Shown here piece after piece: positions 1 to 5,543 of a DNA stretch of 7,632 nucleotides. Origin of the DNA: Pontiellaceae bacterium (lineage in GTDB: Bacteria > Verrucomicrobiota > Kiritimatiellia > Kiritimatiellales > Tichowtungiaceae); the NCBI GenBank assembly GCA_029934215.1, contig JAOZMR010000131.1, forward strand, positions 1 through 7,632, written 5' to 3'. Every line of letters begins with the position of its first letter. Within the stretch, counting starts at the first letter, position 1. Below the pieces are notes generated by a model. It was not told where the DNA came from and ran no database searches. It saw nothing but the letters and a program-made list of their open reading frames with translations. Both the position numbers and the translations under genes were made by a program.

Positions 1-87
1 TCTCCACGTAGCAAGTTTCGGTGGCATACCCACCTGCGTTTTCGCATGGTTTTGGGTCGCCTCTTTTCCTGTCTTAGATAATTCCAT
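1..87 (-). CDS. Group II intron-encoded reverse transcriptase/maturase, N-terminal 29 residues (partial)
   Basis: An ATG at 85-87 on the minus strand opens a frame with no stop up to the window edge. The visible 29 residues begin MELSKTGKEATQ and end MPPKLATWR. A short charged leader ending in a P-x-K-L-x-x-W/L-R-type segment just before the edge is typical of LtrA-like intron reverse transcriptases, where a conserved segment and the RT palm domain follow. An in-frame TGA lies two codons upstream of the ATG, so the start is well constrained; TTG at 88-90 is the only alternative. A weak AGGA lies about 10 bases upstream. The protein would reverse transcribe the intron RNA and assist its splicing (maturase activity). 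The catalytic YADD box and any endonuclease domain are off the window, so completeness cannot be judged. Confidence 0.75.
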   Translation of the reverse strand, partial: MELSKTGKEATQNHAKTQVGMPPKLATWR

Positions 88-187
88 CAATCAGATTCCT
101 ACGTTTCTCACTCAGCCTTTCTTATGTAGAGACCCTTCGCTCCACAGGAATTACCCCGCTTCATCACTACTACGATCTCCTCCGACT

Positions 188-209
188 CCCGACGGCGTTG
201 ACCGTCGGG
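188..209 (-). other. Perfect 8-bp hairpin within intron domain I
   Basis: The arms CCCGACGG (188-195) and CCGTCGGG (202-209) are exactly complementary around a 6-base loop. A second stem, AAGTTC/GAACTT, lies next to it at 216-233. Both fall inside the intron leader upstream of the reverse transcriptase start. I read them as RNA substructure of the intron and not as a terminator, because no T-run follows on either strand. Confidence 0.6.
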
Positions 210-555
210 TCTCCCAAGTTCCTGACAGAACTTTATGCACGCGCTATCCTTCTCGACCCCGCCGTGTGTTATCCGCTCCAAACCGTTTCGATTGGATAAC
301 TGCTGGCTTCGGATTCTCTGACACCTTGACCACACGGAACAGCGTAACGAGGCTTACGCAAAGGTTCACTTTCGTTATGGCTCGCACATTCGCAAACACG
401 AAGCTTCAAACAGTCGGTTACCCTTCTGCCTGTCCGTGTTGCTACTCACAACGGTTATTTCATGAGACAAACTCCTTTCAGTTTGTTAGTTCTGCCAAGC
501 TTTGCTTGGCGCACCAAAGAACGCAAAAAAAGACGAACTAAGCGTTTGTGGGGAG

Positions 556-582
556 TTTCGTCAGAATGATGGGACGGTTTTT
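556..582 (+). repeat. Dispersed intergenic repeat, copy A
   Basis: This 27-base segment matches 6792-6818 at 25 of 27 positions by eye, in the same orientation. The perfectly shared core is CAGAATGATGGGACGG at 562-577. Weaker similarity continues on both sides for some tens of bases (for example GTTTGTGGGG here and CGGTGTGGAA in the other copy), so the real unit is probably longer. The two copies lie more than 6 kb apart in separate non-coding gaps, which points to a genome-wide intergenic repeat. I recall similar CAGAATGATG strings in PVC bacteria, but this is memory and not a search. Confidence 0.7.
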
Positions 583-733
583 GAAGCGGGCGGGAATGGA
601 TTTGCTCAGCGAATGAACAGCCCTTCAGAAGGTCCTATCATTTCCGCTCCCGTTGGGTCGCTTCTTTTTTGGGAATACAAAAAGCACGTTCGGGATACCT
701 CAGGTCTGCCGTCGATCATTCTGCAAACCATCC

Positions 734-860
734 CTGACCCACTCTGAAGTTCCTCTAGCGATAGCGGGTGGTGAAAAAATGCGAAGAATCGGTGCGCGGA
801 ATCTGTGCGGAACGCGTTTTCACCACCCGCTATCGCTAGAGAAACTTCGGAGGAGGTCAG
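734..860. repeat. Long inverted repeat, 44-base arms around a 39-base centre (MITE-like)
   Basis: The left arm at 734-777 and the right arm at 817-860 are reverse complements at 40 of 44 positions by eye. The inner part, including CTAGCGATAGCGGGTGGTG, is uninterrupted, and the outer ends are CTGAC and GTCAG. Complementarity resumes a little further out (TCCCT before, AGGGA after a short gap). The unit would form a very strong hairpin as RNA or single-stranded DNA. It encodes no transposase, and no U-run typical of a simple terminator follows it. The options are a miniature inverted-repeat transposable element, a REP-like element, or a structured RNA. I cannot choose between them without other copies. 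Confidence 0.75.
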
Positions 861-895
861 AGAAAAGGGATTGAAAAGGCTGCATTCAACTTGCG

Positions 896-925
896 ATACA
901 AAACTCGAAAATGGGCGTTTTGTAT
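896..925. repeat. Short inverted repeat, 9-bp arms
   Basis: ATACAAAAC (896-904) and GTTTTGTAT (917-925) are perfectly complementary around a 12-base loop. It lies 35 bases after the long inverted repeat and may belong to the same element or be a weak bidirectional hairpin. No function is assigned. Confidence 0.5.
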
Positions 926-1121
926 GAGGGCTGGTACTAATTTTCTTTTTTATGAACCGTATTTCAAACAGGTTAGTTCTGCGTGGCACCTGAGCACCCA
1001 AAGACCAAAGCAATAAGTGTTTTAGAGGTTTTTGAGAATGAGGCAGGAACGAGTTTTCACAACGAATGAAGTACGCAACGAATCGATCGGAACCCAGACA
1101 GTATCTTCCATAATTTGGAAC

Positions 1122-1135
1122 GAAACCATGGTTTC
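1122..1135. promoter_or_regulatory. 14-bp perfect palindrome upstream of prc
   Basis: GAAACCATGGTTTC is a perfect palindrome about 105 bases before the prc start. It is immediately preceded by a second small inverted repeat, TTCCA-N5-TGGAA (about 1106-1120). Such sites can be binding sites for dimeric regulators, but no cognate regulator is visible here and the position is somewhat far from the gene. I give it as a candidate only. Confidence 0.25.
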
Positions 1136-1239
1136 TTTGAATGTAAAGCGAGCTTTTCGCTCGCGCCACTTTCGTATGTTTTTTTTGGTCGCGTTTTCAT
1201 CTTTCATTTATTCGGTTGATTTTGATAGTCTATGAGGCT

Positions 1240-3315
1240 ATGCAAAAATACCTCCCAATCCATCTTCTTTTTTTAGCGCTTCTTTTTACGGGGTGCGAAC
1301 GTTCCGAGTGTTCCGAGTGTGTGACTTCTTCTGTTGCCTCTCAAAAACAAACGCAGCCGTTTCCTATCAAGCGGATTGCATCTCGTGTGGCCGACCGATT
1401 GCCGAATGTTCATCTTAATCGTGATGATTTTGATGATAAGCTCGCCAATAATGCGCTTATGCTGTTTATTGATTCGCTCGATTATGGTCATTCCTATTTT
1501 CTCGCAACAGATCTGGCCGAGTTCCGCCTGAAGGCATCTTTTCTGGATGATCAGATCAAGGCTGGAAATGCCGATTTTGCGCACGTTGTTTTTGATCGGT
1601 TTAAGGAGCGTTTGGACGATCGAACGGCCTATGCGTATAAGTTGCTTGACGAGGGTTTTGATCTCGATGTCGATGAAACGTTTCGATGGAAACGTGATAA
1701 GGAGCCGTGGGTTGAAACGAAAAAGGAGTGGGACGAGTTGTGGCGCAAGAGGATTAAGAACGAGGTGGTTGCTCGCGTGGCCGCGCTCGAGGCCGAGCCT
1801 GAAGAGGATGCGGTTGTTTCGACGAATGTTGTGGAGGCAGCAGAGGTTCTCTCGCCCATCGAGTTTGTTCGTGAACGTCATAAGCAGTACCAACTCTCAA
1901 TCGAAAATAATTTTGACGAGGAGACGGTGCTTCAGCGTTATTTGAGTGCTTTTGCTCGAAGCTATGATCCGCATACCGATTATCTTTCGCCGCGTGGTGT
2001 TGAGGATTTTGATATTCATATGAGCCTATCTCTTGTTGGTATTGGTGCGATGCTTCGGAGCGAAGATGGTACCGCTATGATCTCGAGTTTAATTGCGGGA
2101 GGACCTGCCGAAGCGGATGGGCGTTTAAAGGCGGGCGATCAAATTATTGCTGTGGCGCAGGGCGATGCAGAATCGGTTAGTATTCTTCATTGGCCCTTGT
2201 CTAAGTCCGTTCGATTGATCCGTGGAGAGATCGGAACAAAAGTCGTTCTCACGGTTATTCCAGCCGAGGATCGAACGGGGACTCGCCAAAAGAAGATTGA
2301 TTTGATTCGCGATGAGGTGAAGCTGGAGGAAAGCGCTGCTAAGGGCAAAATCCATGAGGTGGAAAGCGAGCAGAGATCCGTCCGTATTGGTCAGTTGGTT
2401 CTTCCAGAATTCTATGCCGACTTTAATGGGGCAAATAATGGCGATGACGATGCTAGGCGCTGTTCCATCGACGTAAAGAGAATCCTTCAGGAGTTCTCCA
2501 CGAATGATGTGGATGGTGTTATTCTTGATCTTCGAAACGACGGCGGCGGCTCGTTATCCGAGGCAATCGACATCACCGGCTTTTTTATTCCATTTGGTCC
2601 CGTGGTGCAGGTTCGTGAACGGCACGGTGTGATGGTTTTGTCCGATAACGATCCATCCGTTCTCTACAAAGGCCCGCTCATTGTACTCGTAAACCGCTTG
2701 AGCGCCTCCGCCTCGGAGATCGTCGCGGCGGCTCTACAGGATTATGAACGTGCTATAATTGTTGGTGCTAAAAAAACGCACGGAAAAGGGTCGGTCCAAA
2801 GCGTTTTCCCTCTCTCTAAGCTGACGGATGATCTCGGCTCCATCAAGGTGACAACCGCCAGTTTTTACCGCATCATTGGTGGATCCACACAATTGCGCGG
2901 AGTGACACCCGATATTATTCTTCCATCGCTTTTCGACTCGCTAGAAGTCGGTGAAGAGTTTTTGGATTACGCCCTCAAATGGTCGCAGGTTCGCCTCGCC
3001 TTCTTCCGGTCCTGGGAAAAACCGGTACTATCGATGCTTTCAGAACTGAGAGCCCGCTCCGATATCCGCATTGCGACTGATCCAGATTTCCAAACATTTT
3101 TAGCGAAGCGCGATCGCATTCGAGAACGAATGGAAACACCAGTGGTTTCTTTAAAACTATCAGACCGCGTGAATGAAATTCTTGCCGAACAGGAGATCGA
3201 GAATCTACAGGAAAGTCTGCTGGACGACACCGAGAGCGAAGAAGACGACCCAATCCTAAGCGAAACGCTTCACATCCTCGCCGATATGATCGATCTAAGT
3301 TCCGAGAATCGTTAA
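1240..3315 (+). CDS. prc: Carboxyl-terminal processing (tail-specific) protease, Prc/Tsp family, predicted lipoprotein
   Basis: This is a 691-residue peptidase of family S41, close in length to E. coli Prc (682). In that family the enzyme degrades or trims envelope proteins from the C-terminus. The N-terminus (MQKYLPIHLLFLALLFTGC) is a signal peptide with a lipobox-like end at Cys19, so the enzyme is probably membrane-anchored, unlike the soluble periplasmic E. coli protein. An N-terminal Tsp region follows (about 45-230). The PDZ domain (about 258-345) has the LVGIGAML entry strand and the GGPAEADGRLKAGDQIIAV motif. The S41 core spans about 380-560. The catalytic set is visible: Ser490 in SASASE, Asp501 in QDY and Lys516 in HGKGSVQ. 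The serine-lysine spacing is 26, one more than in E. coli Prc. An acidic tail (DDTESEEDD) lies near the C-terminus. I chose ATG 1240 because it gives a clean signal peptide; TTG 1216 is in frame but would put eight extra residues before it. The SD-like GAGG sits only 2 bases from the ATG, so initiation may not depend on it. The gene straddles a change in strand composition near 2500. Confidence 0.93.
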   Translation: MQKYLPIHLLFLALLFTGCERSECSECVTSSVASQKQTQPFPIKRIASRVADRLPNVHLNRDDFDDKLANNALMLFIDSLDYGHSYFLATDLAEFRLKASFLDDQIKAGNADFAHVVFDRFKERLDDRTAYAYKLLDEGFDLDVDETFRWKRDKEPWVETKKEWDELWRKRIKNEVVARVAALEAEPEEDAVVSTNVVEAAEVLSPIEFVRERHKQYQLSIENNFDEETVLQRYLSAFARSYDPHTDYLSPRGVEDFDIHMSLSLVGIGAMLRSEDGTAMISSLIAGGPAEADGRLKAGDQIIAVAQGDAESVSILHWPLSKSVRLIRGEIGTKVVLTVIPAEDRTGTRQKKIDLIRDEVKLEESAAKGKIHEVESEQRSVRIGQLVLPEFYADFNGANNGDDDARRCSIDVKRILQEFSTNDVDGVILDLRNDGGGSLSEAIDITGFFIPFGPVVQVRERHGVMVLSDNDPSVLYKGPLIVLVNRLSASASEIVAAALQDYERAIIVGAKKTHGKGSVQSVFPLSKLTDDLGSIKVTTASFYRIIGGSTQLRGVTPDIILPSLFDSLEVGEEFLDYALKWSQVRLAFFRSWEKPVLSMLSELRARSDIRIATDPDFQTFLAKRDRIRERMETPVVSLKLSDRVNEILAEQEIENLQESLLDDTESEEDDPILSETLHILADMIDLSSENR

Positions 3316-3351
3316 TTTAAAAGCTTTCTTCTTTTCTAACGTCCTAAATAT

Positions 3352-3357
3352 GGAGGG
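3352..3357 (+). promoter_or_regulatory. Ribosome-binding site deciding the thyX start
   Basis: GGAGGG lies 4 bases upstream of ATG 3362. It overlaps the in-frame ATG at 3350, which has no comparable site of its own. This supports initiation at MSHITVPEA, not at MEGFMSH. Confidence 0.75.
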
Positions 3358-3361
3358 TTTT

Positions 3362-4186
3362 ATGTCGCACATCACCGTTCCCGAAGCAGAAAAATTGCTC
3401 GATCAAGAAATTCCAGTCCTAAACAAAGGGTTCATCCGTTTGGTCGACTATATGGGTGGCGACGACCGCATCGTGCAGACCGCACGCGTATCCTACGGCG
3501 AAGGAACCAAGACGATCCGGCAGGATGCCGGACTGATCGACTATCTTCTCCGTCACGAACATACCTCACCTTTTGAACACGTCATCTTTGAATTCCACTG
3601 CAAAATGCCGATCTTTGTCGCCCGCCAGTGGATTCGCCACCGCACCGCACGTCTCAACGAAATCTCAGGGCGCTACAGCGTTATGCAAAATGAGTTTTAC
3701 CTTCCTCCGCGCGAGAAGATTAGCCTGCAAAGCTCCGACAATAAACAAGGTCGTGAAGCCGAAAGCGTGCCGGTAGAGCTACAAGACAAGGTGCTCGAAA
3801 TTCTAAAAAACGACCAAACCTCAAGTTTTGCCAACTACGAAGAAATCCTCGGCGACAATATCGCTCGCGAGCTCGCACGCATCAACCTTCCACTCTCGAT
3901 GTACACCGAGTGGTACTGGCAGATGGACCTCAAAAACATGCTCCACTTTCTTAAACTACGCATGGACTCACACGCCCAGTGGGAAATTCAGGAATACGCC
4001 CGCGCCATCGCAACGGTCGTGCAGGCGGTCTGCCCAAAAGCCTACGAATCGTTCGAACGCCACATCCTGCGCGGCGCCAAATTCTCCAGCGACGAAATCG
4101 CTGCAATCAACGCTCTTATTGCTGGGAAAGAAAATCCGTTAGAAGGGCGCCGTCTCGATGAATTCACAACCAAGCTCTCTCGGTGA
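3362..4186 (+). CDS. thyX: Flavin-dependent thymidylate synthase ThyX
   Basis: The enzyme makes dTMP from dUMP using methylenetetrahydrofolate as carbon donor and FAD/NADPH for reduction. It replaces or backs up the unrelated ThyA in many bacteria. The 274-residue product carries the diagnostic RHRX7S signature at residues 92-102 (RHRTARLNEIS, continuing GRYS). Flanking family features are HTSPFEH, MPIFVARQWIRHRT, the FYLPP loop, the NLPLSMYTEWYWQMDLKNMLHFLKLR segment in two parts, and DSHAQWEIQEYA near the end. Within the signature an Arg occupies the position often taken by Ser (RHRTAS), a substitution in a variable position. The active form in the family is a homotetramer. The start is set by a strong GGAGGG site. 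The gene follows prc after 46 bases, close enough for co-transcription, with no clear terminator between them. The minus-strand tRNA-Gln gene begins only 14 bases after its stop. Confidence 0.97.
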   Translation: MSHITVPEAEKLLDQEIPVLNKGFIRLVDYMGGDDRIVQTARVSYGEGTKTIRQDAGLIDYLLRHEHTSPFEHVIFEFHCKMPIFVARQWIRHRTARLNEISGRYSVMQNEFYLPPREKISLQSSDNKQGREAESVPVELQDKVLEILKNDQTSSFANYEEILGDNIARELARINLPLSMYTEWYWQMDLKNMLHFLKLRMDSHAQWEIQEYARAIATVVQAVCPKAYESFERHILRGAKFSSDEIAAINALIAGKENPLEGRRLDEFTTKLSR

Positions 4187-4199
4187 ATGGAAATGAGAG

Positions 4200-4273
4200 T
4201 GGTTGCCCGACTAGGATTTGAACCTAGACAAGCAGATTCAGAGTCTGCTGTGCTACCGTTACACCATCGGGCA
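4200..4273 (-). tRNA. tRNA-Gln (anticodon CTG)
   Basis: On the minus strand the gene folds as a full cloverleaf. The acceptor stem TGCCCGA (4267-4273) pairs with TCGGGCA (4204-4210). The anticodon stem GCAGA/TCTGC encloses the loop CTCTGAA, giving anticodon CUG, which reads CAG (Gln). The T-arm loop is GGTTCAAATCC. The U1-A72 first pair is characteristic of glutamine tRNAs. The discriminator base is A (4203) and the CCA end is encoded (4200-4202). The gene is transcribed against both neighbours and fills most of the gap between thyX and the glycosyltransferase. Its promoter must lie in or beside the glycosyltransferase 5' end; a weak TTGCGC-like -35 can be seen there but I do not call it. Confidence 0.96.
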
Positions 4274-4332
4274 ATGAAGCTGTTTAATAAGCCAGATTTT
4301 TTAAAATGGCGCAAGTAGGAAATGAAAAAAAC

Positions 4333-5538
4333 ATGAGAATCCTGTTTCTTTGTAATCGACTCACTCACTCCGAGGTCGCCGGCGGGCACCGTATCATCTA
4401 TCAACGCATTCGCCACCTAGCGAATGCCGGGCACCACGTCGGGTTGCTCTCCTTTGTCACCCAGGAAACCAAAGAACAGTACCAATCTCTTCAACCATTT
4501 TTAACGGAACTACAAACCGTACCGCTTCCAAAGCGGAATGTCATCGTTCGCGCACTTCATGACTACTGGGCATGGAATCGACCGGCTGTTTTTCGGAAAT
4601 GCTACTCCAAAGAGATGATGAAAAAAGTTGGAGAAATGGTTGAAAAAAACCACTACGAAGGGGTTATTGCAGAGTTTTCTGAGATGGGGCAATATGTACA
4701 CAAAAACCCATATCTACCCGCCACACGCAAAATAATATCCTGTCATCGCTGCGTAACCGATTCCTACGAAAAATACAAGGATACCGGCAAAGTAAAATGG
4801 AGATTATATCTCAAAAGCCTACCCCAAATTCGCGATCTAGAAAAATATGAATTTGAAATGTACCGTAGCGCGGATCGAACACTGGTTTTGACTCCGCAGG
4901 ATCGCTTTACCATGCAGTATTATGCGCCAGACCTATCCATCTCCGTCGCCTCTTCCGGAGTAGACATAGAGCACTTGAAAGAAAATCCATCGATTCCAAA
5001 GGAACCGATCGTTTTGATGACCGGTTATATGCGAGACCCAGCGAATGAGGATGGAGTGGAGTGGTTTTACAAAAACGTTTGGCCCAAACTCAGCACAAAC
5101 CAACCCGATATAAAATTCTACATTGTTGGCGCGGAACCCAGTAAACGCATGAGAAAAATGGTAAAAAAAGAGAAACGCATCATCATCACAGGGAAAGTAA
5201 AAGACCTTCGACCCTATCGAGATCGCGCTCGCGTCATGGTTTCTCCGGTTCGTCTCGGATCTGGGATTCGCACAAAAGTTCTCGAAGCAATGTCCTCCGG
5301 CATCCCAGTCGTTTCCACATCGCTAGGAATGGCTGGGATCGATGCACAAACCGGCGTCAACTGCTTAATCGCAGATACACCCGAACTCTTTACCCGGAGT
5401 GTCGAATGGCTTTTCACAGACCGAGCCCTCGGCGTACGCATGGCGAAAAACGCCCGCAAACTAATCGAAAAAAACCACGCGATGGAAACCGGACTCCAGC
5501 ATTTCGAAGAAATCGTGAAATCCGTCATAGAGGAATAA
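4333..5538 (+). CDS. Glycosyltransferase, GT4-type (GT-B fold)
   Basis: This 401-residue protein transfers a sugar from a nucleotide-activated donor, most likely onto a polysaccharide, glycolipid or glycoprotein precursor at the cytoplasmic face of the membrane; donor and acceptor cannot be read from sequence. The N-terminal half starts MRILFLCNRL followed by a Gly-rich loop (EVAGGHR) and a Rossmann-type domain for the acceptor. The C-terminal half has the donor-binding signature LGSGIRTKVLEAMSSGIPVV at residues 308-327. Lys315 and Glu318 correspond to the conserved K and E of GT4 enzymes, with the upstream FYIVGAEP strand. The length is usual for the family. It resembles the sugar transferases associated with PEP-CTERM/EpsH systems in overall layout, but nothing nearby supports that link. 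I chose ATG 4333 because the family begins at this strand; ATG 4306 is in frame and adds nine residues (MAQVGNEKN). An AGGAA lies about 11 bases upstream of 4333. It forms a probable operon with the downstream dehydrogenase. Confidence 0.88.
   Translation: MRILFLCNRLTHSEVAGGHRIIYQRIRHLANAGHHVGLLSFVTQETKEQYQSLQPFLTELQTVPLPKRNVIVRALHDYWAWNRPAVFRKCYSKEMMKKVGEMVEKNHYEGVIAEFSEMGQYVHKNPYLPATRKIISCHRCVTDSYEKYKDTGKVKWRLYLKSLPQIRDLEKYEFEMYRSADRTLVLTPQDRFTMQYYAPDLSISVASSGVDIEHLKENPSIPKEPIVLMTGYMRDPANEDGVEWFYKNVWPKLSTNQPDIKFYIVGAEPSKRMRKMVKKEKRIIITGKVKDLRPYRDRARVMVSPVRLGSGIRTKVLEAMSSGIPVVSTSLGMAGIDAQTGVNCLIADTPELFTRSVEWLFTDRALGVRMAKNARKLIEKNHAMETGLQHFEEIVKSVIEE
5529..5535 (+). promoter_or_regulatory. 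Ribosome-binding site for the LDH2-family dehydrogenase, inside the glycosyltransferase end
   Basis: AGAGGAA sits 8 bases upstream of ATG 5544 and directly abuts the glycosyltransferase stop codon (5536-5538). This arrangement favours translation of both genes from one transcript, possibly with coupling, and it fixes the dehydrogenase start. An upstream in-frame extension (from about 5406) overlaps the glycosyltransferase and is rejected. Confidence 0.65.
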
Positions 5539-5543
5539 ATATA

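Larger units (their letters stand above)
1..387 (-). mobile_element. Group II intron, 5' portion (domain I and start of the encoded reverse transcriptase), cut by window edge
   Basis: Read on the minus strand, the intron starts at 387 with GTGCGAGCC, which fits the group II 5' consensus GUGYG. The following roughly 300 bases look like structured RNA. A perfect 8-bp stem with a 6-base loop lies at 188-209, and a 6-bp stem at 216-233. The block around 140-270, which includes GGAGCGGATAACACACGGCG and GTCGGAGGAG, resembles the leader of bacterial LtrA-type introns as I remember it. A reverse transcriptase reading frame opens at 87 and runs off the left edge, the usual arrangement with the protein encoded after domain I. 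The 3' end (domains V and VI) is outside the window. The exact 5' boundary rests on the GTGCG match; I could not identify the exon-binding pairings. Any small ORF called inside this RNA segment is probably spurious. Confidence 0.82.
388..1239. other. Non-coding, repeat-rich interval between the intron and prc
   Basis: This stretch of about 850 bases contains no reading frame I would defend. It holds a dispersed repeat copy (556-582), a long inverted repeat (734-860), a smaller inverted repeat (896-925) and a 14-bp palindrome (1122-1135). The 11-base string GTTAGTTCTGC occurs at 485-495 and again at 972-982, in both cases followed by a CACC(C)AAAGA string, suggesting two diverged copies of one element. 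Small hairpins occur at 496-510 (CCAAGC/GCTTGG) and 1148-1164 (GCGAG/CTCGC). The longest frame is a 187-codon minus-strand one at 606-1169, but it runs through both arms of the hairpin and has no recognisable motif. The segment next to 387 is the 5' exon side of the intron insertion. Confidence 0.6.

Noticed and set aside
108..335. A 75-codon minus-strand frame containing RRESEEIVVVMKRGNSCGAK
   Set aside because: It lies wholly inside the group II intron leader, and conservation there reflects RNA structure. Such frames are commonly mis-annotated as proteins.
266..541. A 91-codon plus-strand frame across the intron 5' boundary
   Set aside because: It is antisense to the intron leader and crosses the intron-exon border, so it cannot be a single conserved gene.
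606..1169. A 187-codon minus-strand open frame before prc
   Set aside because: It reads through both arms of the long inverted repeat and the small palindromes, has no recognisable motif or domain, and its composition is that of the surrounding non-coding DNA. It would need homologues or expression to be believed.
1148..1190. Hairpin GCGAG/CTCGC followed by a run of eight T, as a terminator
   Set aside because: The stem is only 5-6 bp and the T-run begins about 14 bases after it, so the geometry is wrong for an intrinsic terminator, and no upstream plus-strand gene needs one.
388..1239. A CRISPR array or tandem repeat series
   Set aside because: The repeats here are few, diverged and unevenly spaced, with no regular repeat-spacer pattern.
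3308..3361. A dif-like XerC/D site near the strand-composition switch
   Set aside because: GTTAATTTAA at the end of prc resembles part of a XerD half-site, but no matching XerC half lies at the right spacing. I could not support a dif call anywhere in the window.
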